Below, piece by piece: positions 45,381 to 58,900 of a stretch of 64,000 nucleotides of DNA. Source of the stretch: Acanthopleura granulata (lineage: Eukaryota; Mollusca; Polyplacophora; Chitonida; Chitonidae); NCBI GenBank assembly GCA_016165875.1, contig JABBOT010000004.1:4595351-4659350 (forward strand). Direction: 5' to 3'. The translations under genes were made by a program, and so were the position numbers. Below the pieces are notes generated by a model. The model saw nothing but the letters and a program-made list of their open reading frames with translations, was not told the DNA's origin and searched no databases. Numbering within the stretch: position 1 is the stretch's first letter; every line of letters begins with the position of its first letter.

Positions 45381-48300
45381 AAAAATTCATCTATTAAATC
45401 AATAAATGGATGTATAAATCAATAATGGAAGCAATTATTGCACTGGAACCATACAATGGACAATCAAAATACCAGTTTATTAAAAATGCAAAACTTACGC
45501 ACGGATCTGACTGGTTTTCAGAATTAATGCACAGTGTGTTCGTATTCATCCGAGTAGGCATACTCCTTGTCACGATCGGTGACACTTTATGATGTCACAG
45601 CACTATGTTTTTACCCGGTGTCCAGTTATTAAAAACTTTCTTATGATTTGATACCACATTTAACTACATATGTTATCACATTCCAGCTTTATAACAGCAA
45701 TGCCTTCTCGTTGACAGTCTAAAAATTCGGACAACTGTGAGACATAGCTGGTACTGTCTAAATAATAGACATCATTGTATTTCAAAAATATCAAAAAACT
45801 AAGAAAGCATAGTGTACTAATCATACATTTAAGGACAAGCATTCTTCAGGTTTCATTGTTAGCGGTTAGACGTACGGAATGTCTTATATATCAGAGAATA
45901 AATTTACTATATATACCTATATTGTGGTTCATCGCTTACAAGCTTTCAGAATAACGAAAGGCATACATCTCAGATGCGCTTTGTTTGCAAATGTTCATAA
46001 ATCCAACGTGGAGATTTTATTCAACACATGTGAATTCCCGAGCTCCGGGTTGTGCGGCAACAAGCAGAGTGCCAGAAATTTATGCCAAAGAGAAAATTAG
46101 AGGGAATATTCGTGACACACACTAATAGATCATCAATATTTCGCCTGGTATAAATGAAAAAGATAGAGCTTAATAAGGATTAGACTTACTTAATAACTTT
46201 AGCATATATTCATACCACATCTGTGAGCAGAAGGGGGCAATTTCTATCCACTGGAATACCATAACTTCTGATATGTGTGTAATTTTAACGAAAATGTTAT
46301 AGTGAAGAGAAATAGAAGCAACCATGAAGGAGACATTCAAAACGGCAACTCGCGTATTTGGCGGAATGTTTTGTTGTCTTTGACCTGCGATGTTGCAGCC
46401 ACTTGTTCAGCTGGTAAATATGGACACGGTTAATGACATTCTTTCAATAAAACCTTAGCGATGAATAGTGTAGTGCAATGAAGTGAAGTAATCTAAGCAG
46501 AGATGTAATTATAAGGGATACATCCATCTGAGCGCCTTTTTATATACAACTAGATCGGTGCAACGCCTTGAGCCCGTAATGAATCGAGCCCCGAGCCATG
46601 CATTTTTAAGCATATACCTTACATACAGGACTTACAACGGTGTTCACTAATTCATCTTTTAATAACCTGAAATCAGGACATTTTTCACCTTTTTTTAATC
46701 TACTTCTTTCCTTGTCATGTATATATAACACCACATTGTTATATCTTTGCGACCGCCACCGCATCAGCCAGATATAATGACTCACAACATGCTCTTTTCT
46801 TAACGTTGTGTATGATATTAATACATGTATCTTTATCCACCACGAATGAACGAAATGTATCTCAGAGTATTCCCACTCTTTACAAAATTAGGTTGCACAT
46901 ATCAACGTCAGTGGGTTATTGCAGTATATGTATAATGAAATATCGGAAGCCTCTTGGAGACTAAAAGTATGTACTTGACGATACCACTGACGCTTGGTTT
47001 TTCCTTGTAAATCGATCTATACTGTAGTTAAATCCAGAAATTGGCTTGCTTTAGCCTTCAATTCGATAAAGACTCTGTGCTTGGGATGGTTAGCGGATAG
47101 TCAAATCAGAGGCTTCTCACTTCAGTTACCAGCAATGGAGGCCTTTTGATACTGCCCACATCAAAGGCGACTGGGTATTGGGGAAACTTTTGAGAGCTTT
47201 TGACAGAATATCAAGGCAATAACTATGGACATCTCCTTTGCAAAACTTTATTCATTAGTTCCATCTGCAACCCGCTCTCTTCATAAAAAAGATACAAGAT
47301 AAAATTCAAGCAGTTAATCTAACATCCAAATGATGAAACATTTGTGTGTCTCGTAGTACTACGTTCTGAAGAAAATCAAGGTCATTTACATAGAAATCTG
47401 AGTTATTAAACAGCATTCAAAAATGTCAATAAGAAGTAAATTATTGCTTTCTACGTCTTTGATCACATAGGACATGCCACATTGAAACTATATTACAAAA
47501 GCAAGGACGGTTTAGATAACATGACATATGATCACCTGAAAAAGAACCTACGTGCAAGAAACTTGAAGGAATTACCTTTCGCCTTAAAATGAAGGGTGAA
47601 ATTTTTAGATATTGTGATGATTTATTTTCTTCTTTTACCGTTATGTGTGATATAATTTAAACTCCACAAAAAAGAAGGTTAAATAAGGGTAACCATTAGC
47701 CAAGTACAGGCTTACTAACCGAGCAAATGTAATTCAAGTAAATTAATATCCGTTAAACTAATCTCCACTGTTAAAACGCATAAAAATTGCACAGGTCATA
47801 CTAAAACAAATATAGAAACCATATTTTTCATTCACTTTGCAACTCTGGGTTGAATATTTACATAGCAACAAAACTTCAGCAATTATGAACAAATTATGTT
47901 TTTTCCATCTTCTTTCAGTTAAGAAGAAGCCGTTTTTCTAACTTTCACATCTCCTGGTGTATTGCGCGTACAAAAAAAAATTGGTCTGTGACATTTTCAC
48001 ACGAGGCTGAAATGATGGGTTAGCAATGTTCACAATGACATAGAGGTTTAACATCTTCAACATAATTTTTTGGAACTAACTTAAATATGGTATTTTTTCC
48101 ATTAAATGACATTAAGAAGAAGAAATTACATGCATATTAATCCTTTCATTGTGACCTTCTAATAATACTTTTGTCAAATCACTGCAGGTAAAACCTGGCA
48201 TGGTACAATTCCAACGACAGTGAAAGAAATGAGGCTTTGTACAATACAAAGTAATAAAAAAACATCCATAATAGTGTAAATCCCCTAATGTTGATAAAAA

Positions 48301-49849
48301 GAAATGAAGAAAAAGCTTGATAAAACACAACGTTATGGTGTTAACAGCCAATAAATCCTACATTGTCATGTTAAGGAAAATGTCTTAAAGCTTTATACAA
48401 GTTAATGTTTGTCAGGTTTTCAACCATAACGCGTATTTAAAAAAAGTCTTATAAATCTGAAACTATGCACAGGAATACATGTATTCTACACATGCTATGA
48501 TACACCATATAGATGAACAGGAAATAGATCAAGCCCTGGTAAAAAAAACTACCAGATAAAATATGATTATAAGGTGAGCCTTCTGTTCTATCTACATGAA
48601 TCTGCATAGTGCTTACAGTATAGGTTAATATCACAAGATCTAAAAGGCAAGATGAGGTAGGCAAGATACAATTCACAGCAACATCCTGTGATGGTCATTT
48701 AAAATGAAATTATTGCTTATGTAAAAAGAAAGACACCACATTTAATTGTATTTGTAAAAATATGGACTGACGTTACTTCAGGGTTTCACATATAGATTTT
48801 CAACCCTGGGAGTCACAATGATCGAGGGGAGTCTGAGAATCATTTGAAAGGGGCCACAAAACAGGTGTTTGGTGGGAGGGGGGAGTCTTGTGGGGTAGCA
48901 AAGTCTCCCGCTACTTTTGTTTTGATAGAGAACAGCCATTTTGTCATAGACCGGCCCAATGACCCTCATTAATTTGATTCTTCTCAGCTGTTCAGGTGTC
49001 ACCTATCATTTTAAACTCTTTAGCAAGGTTTTTGAAGTATGCATAGAGGTAGTACAGAGTTTCCAACAGTGTTTCACAGGGCACATTTACATATTGGTGA
49101 TTCACAATTCCACAGTCTCGTTTAAGTCACAGACAATCTATTAGCTTCCAATATGTGAGATTCCAGCATTATATGAAACCTGTACTACATGTGGCATATT
49201 TACCCTTAAAATAACAAACACTGGCAGTAATTTCATATATGTTAAATCTACAGACTATTCTCCATGTTTATGACTTGCTGTAAAGTAGATCTCAAGGATC
49301 ACCGTTTTTTCAGCCCTCTTGCCAATCGTCCAAATAAATTCTTATTTTCATTTTTTGAGAAAGTGAAGTTGCCTTTCAGGCATTCTTCCATGAAAAGAAC
49401 AATTCTGATTGGTATTAAACCTTCACCACAAGTCTCTTCATAAACTTCAACAATGCTGACTAGCTGACCCATATTTTAAAAATATCAGTCATCAGTTACA
49501 GCAATTTACACTCATTGTAGGAACTATCTCTCAAACACCATGTTACATTTGCCATAATGCTTGTGCTCTGCAGACAACATCAATATGCTTGACACTACAT
49601 ATATACTCCCTAAAAACAATAGAGTGCAACCACTTACACCACATTATACATTCAATAGTTGGTCTGTTTACACCTCATACGAATGTCAATATAAGTGGAT
49701 ACCAGTGTTCTCCTGTAACAAACCAACTGATTCATGTGGCCATGATGAAATGAGTCTTGGGGTTGGTCCCAGCTTCAATGCAACTCTTATGAAAAAGAAA
49801 GATTTCAAGTTTTGATGAATTACAGGCAGATGGGGAAAGTCTGACATCA

Positions 49850-49982
49850 TCATGTTACACCTGTCTCCATATCTGTCAGAGGCACCTGTACATAATCACC
49901 AGTGGGAACCTCTATGTTACCCAGGTGACCTGCACAGCACTGAATCTTCTGCCATGCAAGATGGACTTTCTTTAATGGAGAG
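49850..49982 (-). CDS. Sugar transporter last exon: cytosolic C-terminal tail
   Basis: This exon is inferred from splice logic and is not obvious as an ORF. After the acceptor ctctttgtcag it completes the split Ser codon and runs 44 codons to TGA (49850-49852). It gives a tail with [14 protein letters not shown] and ends [11 protein letters not shown]. The open frame in exactly the required phase, the acidic/hydrophobic end and a good acceptor support it. A transcript is needed to confirm it. Confidence 0.7.
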
Positions 49983-52900
49983 CTGACAAAGAGAACAGAA
50001 CAAGTTTGTCATTGAGAGAGTATTAATATGAATAAAAAATGTGTTTAATTCTTTGTTTTCGTAATGGATATAGAGACTTCCTCATTTTTCAGTGATTTAA
50101 AAACAAGGCAAATCATAGTGATATCTAATGCACTCACAAACTGGCATCCAATGAACTTTGGGAGTTGTAGAAGTATGTGCTGCTCTTAATCAGTATCTTA
50201 AAACTATCTATGAAAAAAAGGTCTTCTTTTCTTTGGATACATCTTGTTCTGATTTAAAATTCCAAGAGCTTGAGTGTTAGAGTTTCATTTGTGAAAATAC
50301 CAAGCAATTTTGTTAATGTGATGTGTTCAACTGAACAATGTTAAATTTTGACATTTGGAGCATTGCATTTTTACACATTTTGCCATTAATGTACATCTAC
50401 TGATGAAAAGCAGTGGTCTCAAAATTGAACCATCTGGATTATTGAAGTCAAAGATTTTGTGATGACAGGGGAATATTTTAAAAATTCATGTATTTCATGC
50501 ATTTCTAACAACTATGATGTTAGTTATGCATCAAACAGAATCGTTTTACAACCTGTTACAATTGCTAACTTCCTTGGGCACTGACAAGCTATACCTAATT
50601 AACATTCACCACTTTTATTTGTTTTCACAAAGTGTAATTTTGCTGAGCTTACCTTGCTCTGGGTTGAGAAGAAGTGCGCTTTAACATGCACACAATACAG
50701 ACAAATAAAATATATATATATATATATATAATATATCAGTGCAGGGGTGGGCGAGTATTAAAATATGTTTACCCTATTCCCAATAACAGTGGGTGAAATG
50801 AAACACTTCTATCTTGTTTCATTAACCACAGAAAATACAAGGTTTACCAATTCCTCCAAAACCAGTACCAAAAATTAAACATGGGTTGACATGCTGCAAA
50901 TGCTTGCTTTATCTTGTTCCCAATAAGAAGGGTTGAAAATGGTTCCCCAAAACCAGTGTTTGAAACGCTGTACCATTTTCCCACTAACCAAGGTTAATGA
51001 AATGACACAAATACCTGCTGAGGCAGATCTGATTATGGGAGCTGAGTATGATCAGACTGTGACCCCTGACAGCATCTTGTTGGACAATGTTTACTGTAGA
51101 CAATACAATGTGACTGACTGACTAAGCTGACATACTACAATCTATTTCTCATACATGTGCATTTATTTGATATTTGTGCAGCACCAAATTCAGGAATTTA
51201 TAAATTATACAAGTTCAACAGAGAGAAAGAAACCGAAGTGTCTGCAGTAAACCAACAGCCCTGTGACAAATTACTGAAGAACTTCCCATGTGGAAAAGTC
51301 ATAACAAGAAAGATATGCCTGCCACTGGTTGCACATAACATGTGGTCTTTAAGTAATATGAAGACTGAACAAACAGTCCCCAAGGTGACATCTACAGTTT
51401 TAATTTTCTGGTCACACGGTTAACAAACTGTGAGGAATGGAGAATGTAAAAATTACGGGAAACTCTGAATGGTTCTTCTATGTATTATCTTGTTTGCCAG
51501 GATATAATATTTTTGGCACCTCATGCAACTTTCGTGTTGTGGATTTGTTTTGCTTGGCTCAAACATGGCCCTTCATCATATATAGGCATCTTGACATCTA
51601 AGAAAATGGTGGACATGGTTGGCTGAATTTTGTACAGCTCAGAGGTCTCCTGTTCATAGCAGGATGATCGTTAGCAGATCATCCTCCAACACACAGTTAA
51701 CACGCAGCACATACATGCATTATACCTGACATTTCCACTTACATTCATCAGTGAATTTCTCCTTTCAAATCACTATATTTGGTTTCATGATAAATGTTCA
51801 CTCAACAATGGCTGAATGTACTTGACTTTGAAATGTATTTATGTTACCTGTTTTTCAGGTCTTCTGAGATCTGTTCTAAAGTACGTCCCTTTGTCTCCAG
51901 AAGAAAGATGAGGATAAATAACACAGATACACCACATATTCCACTGTACATCAGAAAAGTTCCTCCAACACTGAGTAAATCTGCAACATTGAACCAAATT
52001 CGAACTCTTTTTATGGAGAAGACAATAAAACAAAATAAAGAGAAAACCCAAAACAACAAAATGTTTTCTCACAAACTTACATCAGTGAGCCTGAACATCT
52101 AATCCCAGGACAATACAGTGCACCTTGACAATGTGTAAGCTATCTATCAAAAATACTTGTATGTTAACACCTTAAAAACTGTTGGAGATACAGCTCAGAA
52201 TAGAATATAGAGGTATAATAAACACATGGACGGAAAGATGAACAAGATTCTGTGAGACAAACGATACACTGATCGCCACAGTGCCAGGTGTCAAGGTAAC
52301 TAAAGTATTTCTTTTGTAATGTAACAAATTGCATACAGCTGGAATGTAGGGGATTTCACCACATTTCTGTGTTTATGCCAACTTCCAACTCTTTACATTT
52401 TTTAACCCTTTTGCATTTTAATGCTTCTTGTTTAAAGTTGGCCTATTTTAACATGTGTCCAAATATACTTTACTGAAATCTGTTAAACAACTGAACAGAT
52501 TTATTTATTATTTATTTACTGGATTTAATGGAGGCTTGTAAGACAGAATTACATTTATAATTCGTTTAATTTGGTTTATGGAATCTGGGTGGAATTTTGC
52601 TGAAATTCCCAGTGTAAAACCTTCTTAGTCAACGGTGAGAAATTTGAACACCAACAGTCAAGAGAGTCTGGACAGAAAGAGATGGGATGACTTACAAATG
52701 GGATGACTTACATACATGTACATAGACAATAGATGGTGATCACAGTTTCAGCTTTACTAAATCATGTATTTAGAGCCCCAGGAATTCCCAGAGGAAAGGT
52801 TGAAAAACAACACTGAGCCTGACACAAATTAATGTTAGAGTTGTAAGGCAAGAGTCCACGGACAATTAAAGCAACAAACCAGATATCAATGGCTTACTCA

Positions 52901-55900
52901 TGAGATTTAGGAAGGTAAGGGATACCACCAGGTTTGTGCCCCAATTAAGAACGGTAGCTAAGGCAATTGCTCGTCCTTTCACAGCAGCCGGGTAAATCTC
53001 ACTCAAAACCAGCCATGTCACTGCAAGTAAATGTATGTAGATTATCACCTCATAATGTTGATATTGGATAAGGTAAGAGCCTGTGTTGCCTGTATCACCC
53101 TGAGTCCTCAGGGTAAACGCTGATCAGGGCTAGGACAGATGTCCACTCCGATATCAACATTACTAGGCTGCAATCTATTTAACACATATCCAATGTTTTA
53201 TTCTCCAAAATAAAGGCATTACTGCATGGCACAGCTCAGGGGACACAACCACACCTTAATGGGTACATATTACCAGGGTATAGGCAAATTAATTAATACA
53301 AATCTTAGAATACAGGGCAATGTAACATTATATCAGTTCAGTTGGAGATCGAGTGATAATAATACTAAATATTGATAAATGTTATTAGATAAATGGAAAG
53401 GAAAACAGATGTACATATCAAATTTACTATGGGTGAGAATCTATACGGAAAAACTAATTACATCATAAACAATAATTCAGAATTCAGAAGAGTTTTAGAT
53501 AGGAGACCTTATTATTACATTAACCAATCACCTCGACTGGCCTACCATGTATATGGCCTATATGGTATATGCTTGCACGAATCAATCGTAGCTACAATTG
53601 ATCTATTATAGCTATTCTTATCACTACAATTATGGTAGTGATAAGAAGACACAATCGTGATTGTAGGCCAAGTCTGCTTTGTACATAAAGGTAATCTTTG
53701 CAAATGGAAAATGTACCAGTCAATAACCTTTTTCTTGCCTTCACATTCAAAATGAGTTCAACAACATGATTCTGCAGCAAACAACAACATGTGAAAAACT
53801 TCTGGTACCACCTTTTCAAGGCAATTAAATTGTAGACTTTAGCAAACCAAGTCAAAAATGACTAACTAGCAGTGTATCTAAGGCAATTATTTACAGTCAT
53901 CTTGAATAATAATGACCTTATGTAATATTTGTCAAATTGAAAAAAATTCAATTAATTCATAATTAACACTGCTTGCATGATTTGGTCACTTTTTCCAATC
54001 ACAATGAAAATATTTTACTTAGATTTGAAAACAAGACCGAGCCCACTTTTTGGGGGAAGATGGCCACTCAATACACACAAGTCTAGATTTCACCATTCTT
54101 GACGCAAACCCCAAGATAGGCAAAGTGAGTCACAATTGCTGGCTTATGCTGATTGTAATTTTTGATTGTAAGTTGCGACAATCATAACAACAGGGCAATC
54201 GTACCCAATAATAAAGTTAACTCATTAAATATACCTGTAAGTATAAATATATACACATAACTGAAACAGGGATAATAATACAGAGTCATGTTAACTTACC
54301 TGGGCCGAAGCTAAGGCCGTACGCTCCACAAAACAGCATGAGGGCAGCGAGTGAAGCATACCTGGCAGCCATTGGCATATCCTTGGGGATAGGGTCAGGA
54401 TGAAGGTTTGGTGAGGTGGAGTTCGTGATGCTACTGTTTGTGACCTCAGTCCACAGGGACAGGCCTAGGGCAGGGTAGGGAGTTGGGCTTGTGGCGTCCA
54501 GGTGCTGATAGGCTGCGTGGGCTAAGGGCCAGGAACCACCAGGCAGGGGGTGGGTGAGGTTATAGGGCTGGGCGAGGTGGAGACTGGTGGCATTATCTGT
54601 GGCACTGGTGTTGACATCCCTGCAGGGGTTCAACATGGCTGAGTCTGGGTCTAAGTCTGTTAACACCCCTAGAGTCAGTGTGGCTATTGCCATCACAGAT
54701 GCACCAGTGACAAGCAACTTCCGACGACCAACTTTGTCAACTAACATCAAAGAGATCACAGTGGCAATAACCTGAAAATGACAAATTAACTGAATTAGAC
54801 TATTTTAAACCTTCCAGCTGATACACCTTGTACCAGATACTATGATACCATCAGTGTTTTACATGAACTGATTAATTTGACAAAACTCCTTACTTTTTAA
54901 AGTCACATGTGGCAGACTGAAACCTCATTGGTGAGGAGCTGCTTTCCAGTGACAGGAAAAACTCTTCAGGCAATTGCACCAGTAACAGCTTTGAAAAATT
55001 TGAAACTGTCAAGCATTTTTTGAAGGAAGAAATAGAAAATCTCACTATCAAATTCAATAATGCATACCTTTACTGCCCCAATACCAACTGTCGCTAAAGT
55101 GGCTGCAGTATCGCTGTGGAAACCAACTGCCTTGAAAATGGTTGGTGCATAATAAAGAACGTTTGGTTGACCTGTTGCCTGAAAATATCAGCAAAGACAA
55201 TGGAAAACTTTTTAAACAGTGCTTAATGATTTGTCAGAGCAATAAAGCATCAAGTGATAAATATTATAAGAAACATCAAATTTCAGATTTGAAAAAATTA
55301 TACAAGTATATTAAAATGTTGGATGACATTCCAGAAAATTATTCCCAATTTCAGTTAAATATTACACCTATATAATGATTAATCCCAGGTTTTAGAAATT
55401 TAGAAATACAATACAATACAAATACACAATCACAATCAGAAAGACAGCTACTATCAAGAATAAAATTTCAAAATGGCTGCTTGATTAAGCTTACCTGTTG
55501 GAAGAATACAAGTCCGGCGCCTATCAACATTCTTCCTCTCATGTTAAACTTCTTACCAAACAACTCACAAAGCGTACGGTTCTGAAAATGAAATCCACCA
55601 GACAAACTGATTATAAAATCATAGCAGTACTATTGTGGTGATTGTTATATATTGTAGGTCAAGCTCAAGGTCAAGTCCTACACCAACTGAAGTGGAAACT
55701 TGTTTATTCATTTGATTGGTGTTTAATGTAGTGTTCAAAGGATTTTTTACTTGTAAAGCTGCAGCTGAGTTTACTTGTGGTGGACAATGGACTAGAAGAA
55801 GTAAATCATCGTCCTCTTGGCAAGGTACCAGACAAACTTCATGACTCAGCCCTGCAGCCAAAAGTGCATGAGAAATAAATTTCTTAGTGGTTAGGAAGTC

Positions 55901-58900
55901 ATTGGCTAAGGTAAGAAAACCCTTTAGATGACAGACTGTGTCACTGCTCTTCTTGGAAATAATGCTTCTCAGATTAATGCAAAATTATATGAACATGTGG
56001 AAAATGAAGTACCTGATGAATGTGACACAAAGGTGTTTAATTTAGCCAATTTGCCTGGTCCTACCTTCTCAGACAAAATGGACAGTCTTATGGTGGTGAG
56101 TTCAATGGACACGTCCTGTTTTCTTCTGATCTTCTGGAGAATTTTTTCAGCCTGAGGGGTGATGACAAAAGTATGATTTTAATTTTACGTAATTTATGTG
56201 CTTCACTGGAAAATGTCTGTGATTGTAAGGCAGCACACTAAACGAAAAATTATTTGTTTATTTATTTAACACCATTCTGGATTTATGGCTTTAGGAAGCC
56301 ACCAACCTTTGGGAAGCTACTTATGAGCTTTTCCACATGTCATGTACAGGTATGCACACGATAAAGGTACTGGTGTAAGACAAGTGGTTTAAAACAAAAA
56401 TTAGACTGCACAGTGAGAGATTGGCAGACCTACATATTCCAGGACAAAAGCCCTGTGTGAGCCCTCAACTCATGTGTCCTAGTGATTAAAAGGCAAAAGC
56501 CATGGCCCACTCCCAGGAAATGAAACAAACTCATCTAATGGTACATATTCAAGTGCACCTCTGATGACGAGAGAGTTATACACGGGTTGCCTGACATATG
56601 CAATTGACCCATTTTCCGCAAAAGTGATATTCCTTTCGTGAGAGTTTTATTACTTAATGGTCACTACTCAATTAATGACTTATAATCTCACAAAGGACAA
56701 CTCACACATGTTATTTTACCATACATCTTGTAGTTTCAAAAAGCTGTAACTGCAGGATGTTCACATACATATTTATGCGTGTATTGTCACGGTAGTTTAT
56801 GATCAACCAGCCTTACAACAGCAATGTGTTTAAGTGTTTTAGTTTTTCTACCTGCATAAGCTACACTAATATACTGACAAATAAGATTTGTTCGTTACAA
56901 CATATATTCACCAGCAAAATAGGGGAACATACTTCATGCTAAATAAATACAAACCTTTTTCACATGTTTATCATGAGTAACTTTTAACTCCAAACTTAAA
57001 ACTCAAAACTGTAGTTTAAGTCAAAGAAAACGCACCTCTGCTTCTTTCTGAGCCAACATAAGGTACCGAGGGCTCTTGGGCAGACATAACATGGCCACCC
57101 CCTGTACAGCTGCTGGCATGATTGACAAGCCAAACATGTACCGCCTAAAACACAAGAACGGACAGCACTTTATGAACGTAAATATACAATAATGTATAGA
57201 GTACACTGCTACTATCAACTCTACAGAATATCATATACACTGCATTGGCTACAAAAACAACAACTACATATGCCAAGGTACAATGCACTGCTGCTGTCAA
57301 TTCCAGGGACCATGGTATACAATTCATACTAGTAAATAAACTAGTGCTACTATTCCAGTACATTATATACACACACTGCTACTATGATTTCCAGGTAACA
57401 TGGCATTCAATATACTTCTAATATTAATTCCAGGGAACAACATGTGAACTGTACATTGTGGCTGGGGGTTGTGGCCAGCCAAATAGTACAGTGTGTATCT
57501 GTGTTACTAACTATTCGCCAGATTAATGTTTAATGCCACACTTTAGAATTTTTCATTTATAAACACTAATAACAGCCAGGTTTATGGGTGGAAGAAATTG
57601 AAGTACGTATCAAAGCATATCAAGGCATCAAAGCTAATAGACCAAAAACAGCTACTGAAGCCGTTCACTTGAAATACACTATCTGGAATATTCTGCATAA
57701 ATACATTTAATTTTAAGTAGAACATTATATACATCTGAATAAAAATACCTGTGCTTAAGAGACAGGCAGAAAAAATTAAATAAAATCTGTAGTGAATTTT
57801 TACTTGACAGCTGAATCGTTACACAGTTGTCTCCCTTACCAGCCATCATTTCTGTCGATGAAGATGTAGTTCACCAGGTAAGCTACAAGGACACCAAGTG
57901 TGATTCCAAGCTCATTCAGGGACACCAGGAGACCTCGTTTAGTCTGTTTGTGTGGAAATAAATTATCAGTATAGCCCATTGTCATACATGAAGTTTACAA
58001 GGGACACCTTTCAGCAGATAATCTTCTGTATACATTATTACTATACTACCATTTTATTATTAATAAAATATTAGGCATTGACACTTGAAAACATTCAACT
58101 AACTGATCAGGTTTAAATTTACCACTCTAAACTCACCATTCTCATTGGGACAGTGCATTGTATTATGTCAACTATCATCACAGGGTTATGAATATCTACA
58201 TGTAGGCACATGTAGTGTAAAAAAATAGTTAAGTAGTTTTGGAGAGGACTACTGATTTAATAAGCATTATTTTAACATAACAATGTTAAGTTGTAAAGTT
58301 TCCATTCATTTAGTTCTTATCAAGGCAATTTTAAAACTAAGCAGTGTATCTTCCAAATTCCATGGATTTTTATTGTGAAAATATGACTATAGCTTGTTCA
58401 GCATCCTCTTTCCCCCTCTCGATATGTTTTATTACATTTTCAACTCTACCAGCTGTCTCTTTTAATCACAGCAGAGACTTATGAAGTGCCAGGGAGGATT
58501 TCTTTGTGCTACTTTTCAGCAAAGTAACAGAATATTTATTTTGTTCTTAATTACTTTCTCATGCCCACTGGGTCAAACACTAAGTTTTATGAAGTTCTAG
58601 TTAGTCCTGCAACATGTTAAAAACTAAAGAAATATTTAATGAATTCTTCATTTCCCATGATTAAACCACATGCATGACACAAAAAATTAAACAAAGCTAA
58701 TAAATTATCTTCCAAGACACATATACAGGTATGGAATTAGTCATCAACTATCTTTGTACTGTTCATTTTGAACGAAGGAAAACAAAGAAATGACTCTATT
58801 GGTGTTCCATGTACACTTTGCCCCTGTAAACTTGTGTATTCCTGTCACAGGTTTACTTACAATGCCTGAAAACAGTTTAACATCCAATCTAACCATGCAC

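Larger units (their letters stand above)
43236..49849. other. Intergenic stretch between the DIRS-like element and the sugar transporter gene
   Basis: I recognise no gene. It contains a second copy of the small TIR element (45193-45380) and a diverged SINE (44701-44890). A repeat-like stretch at 44178-44405 has an unrecognised 75-codon minus-strand ORF. The part from 46.0 to 49.8 kb is AT-rich with nothing I can identify. The 3' UTR and poly(A) site of the transporter gene should lie below 49850. Confidence 0.5.
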
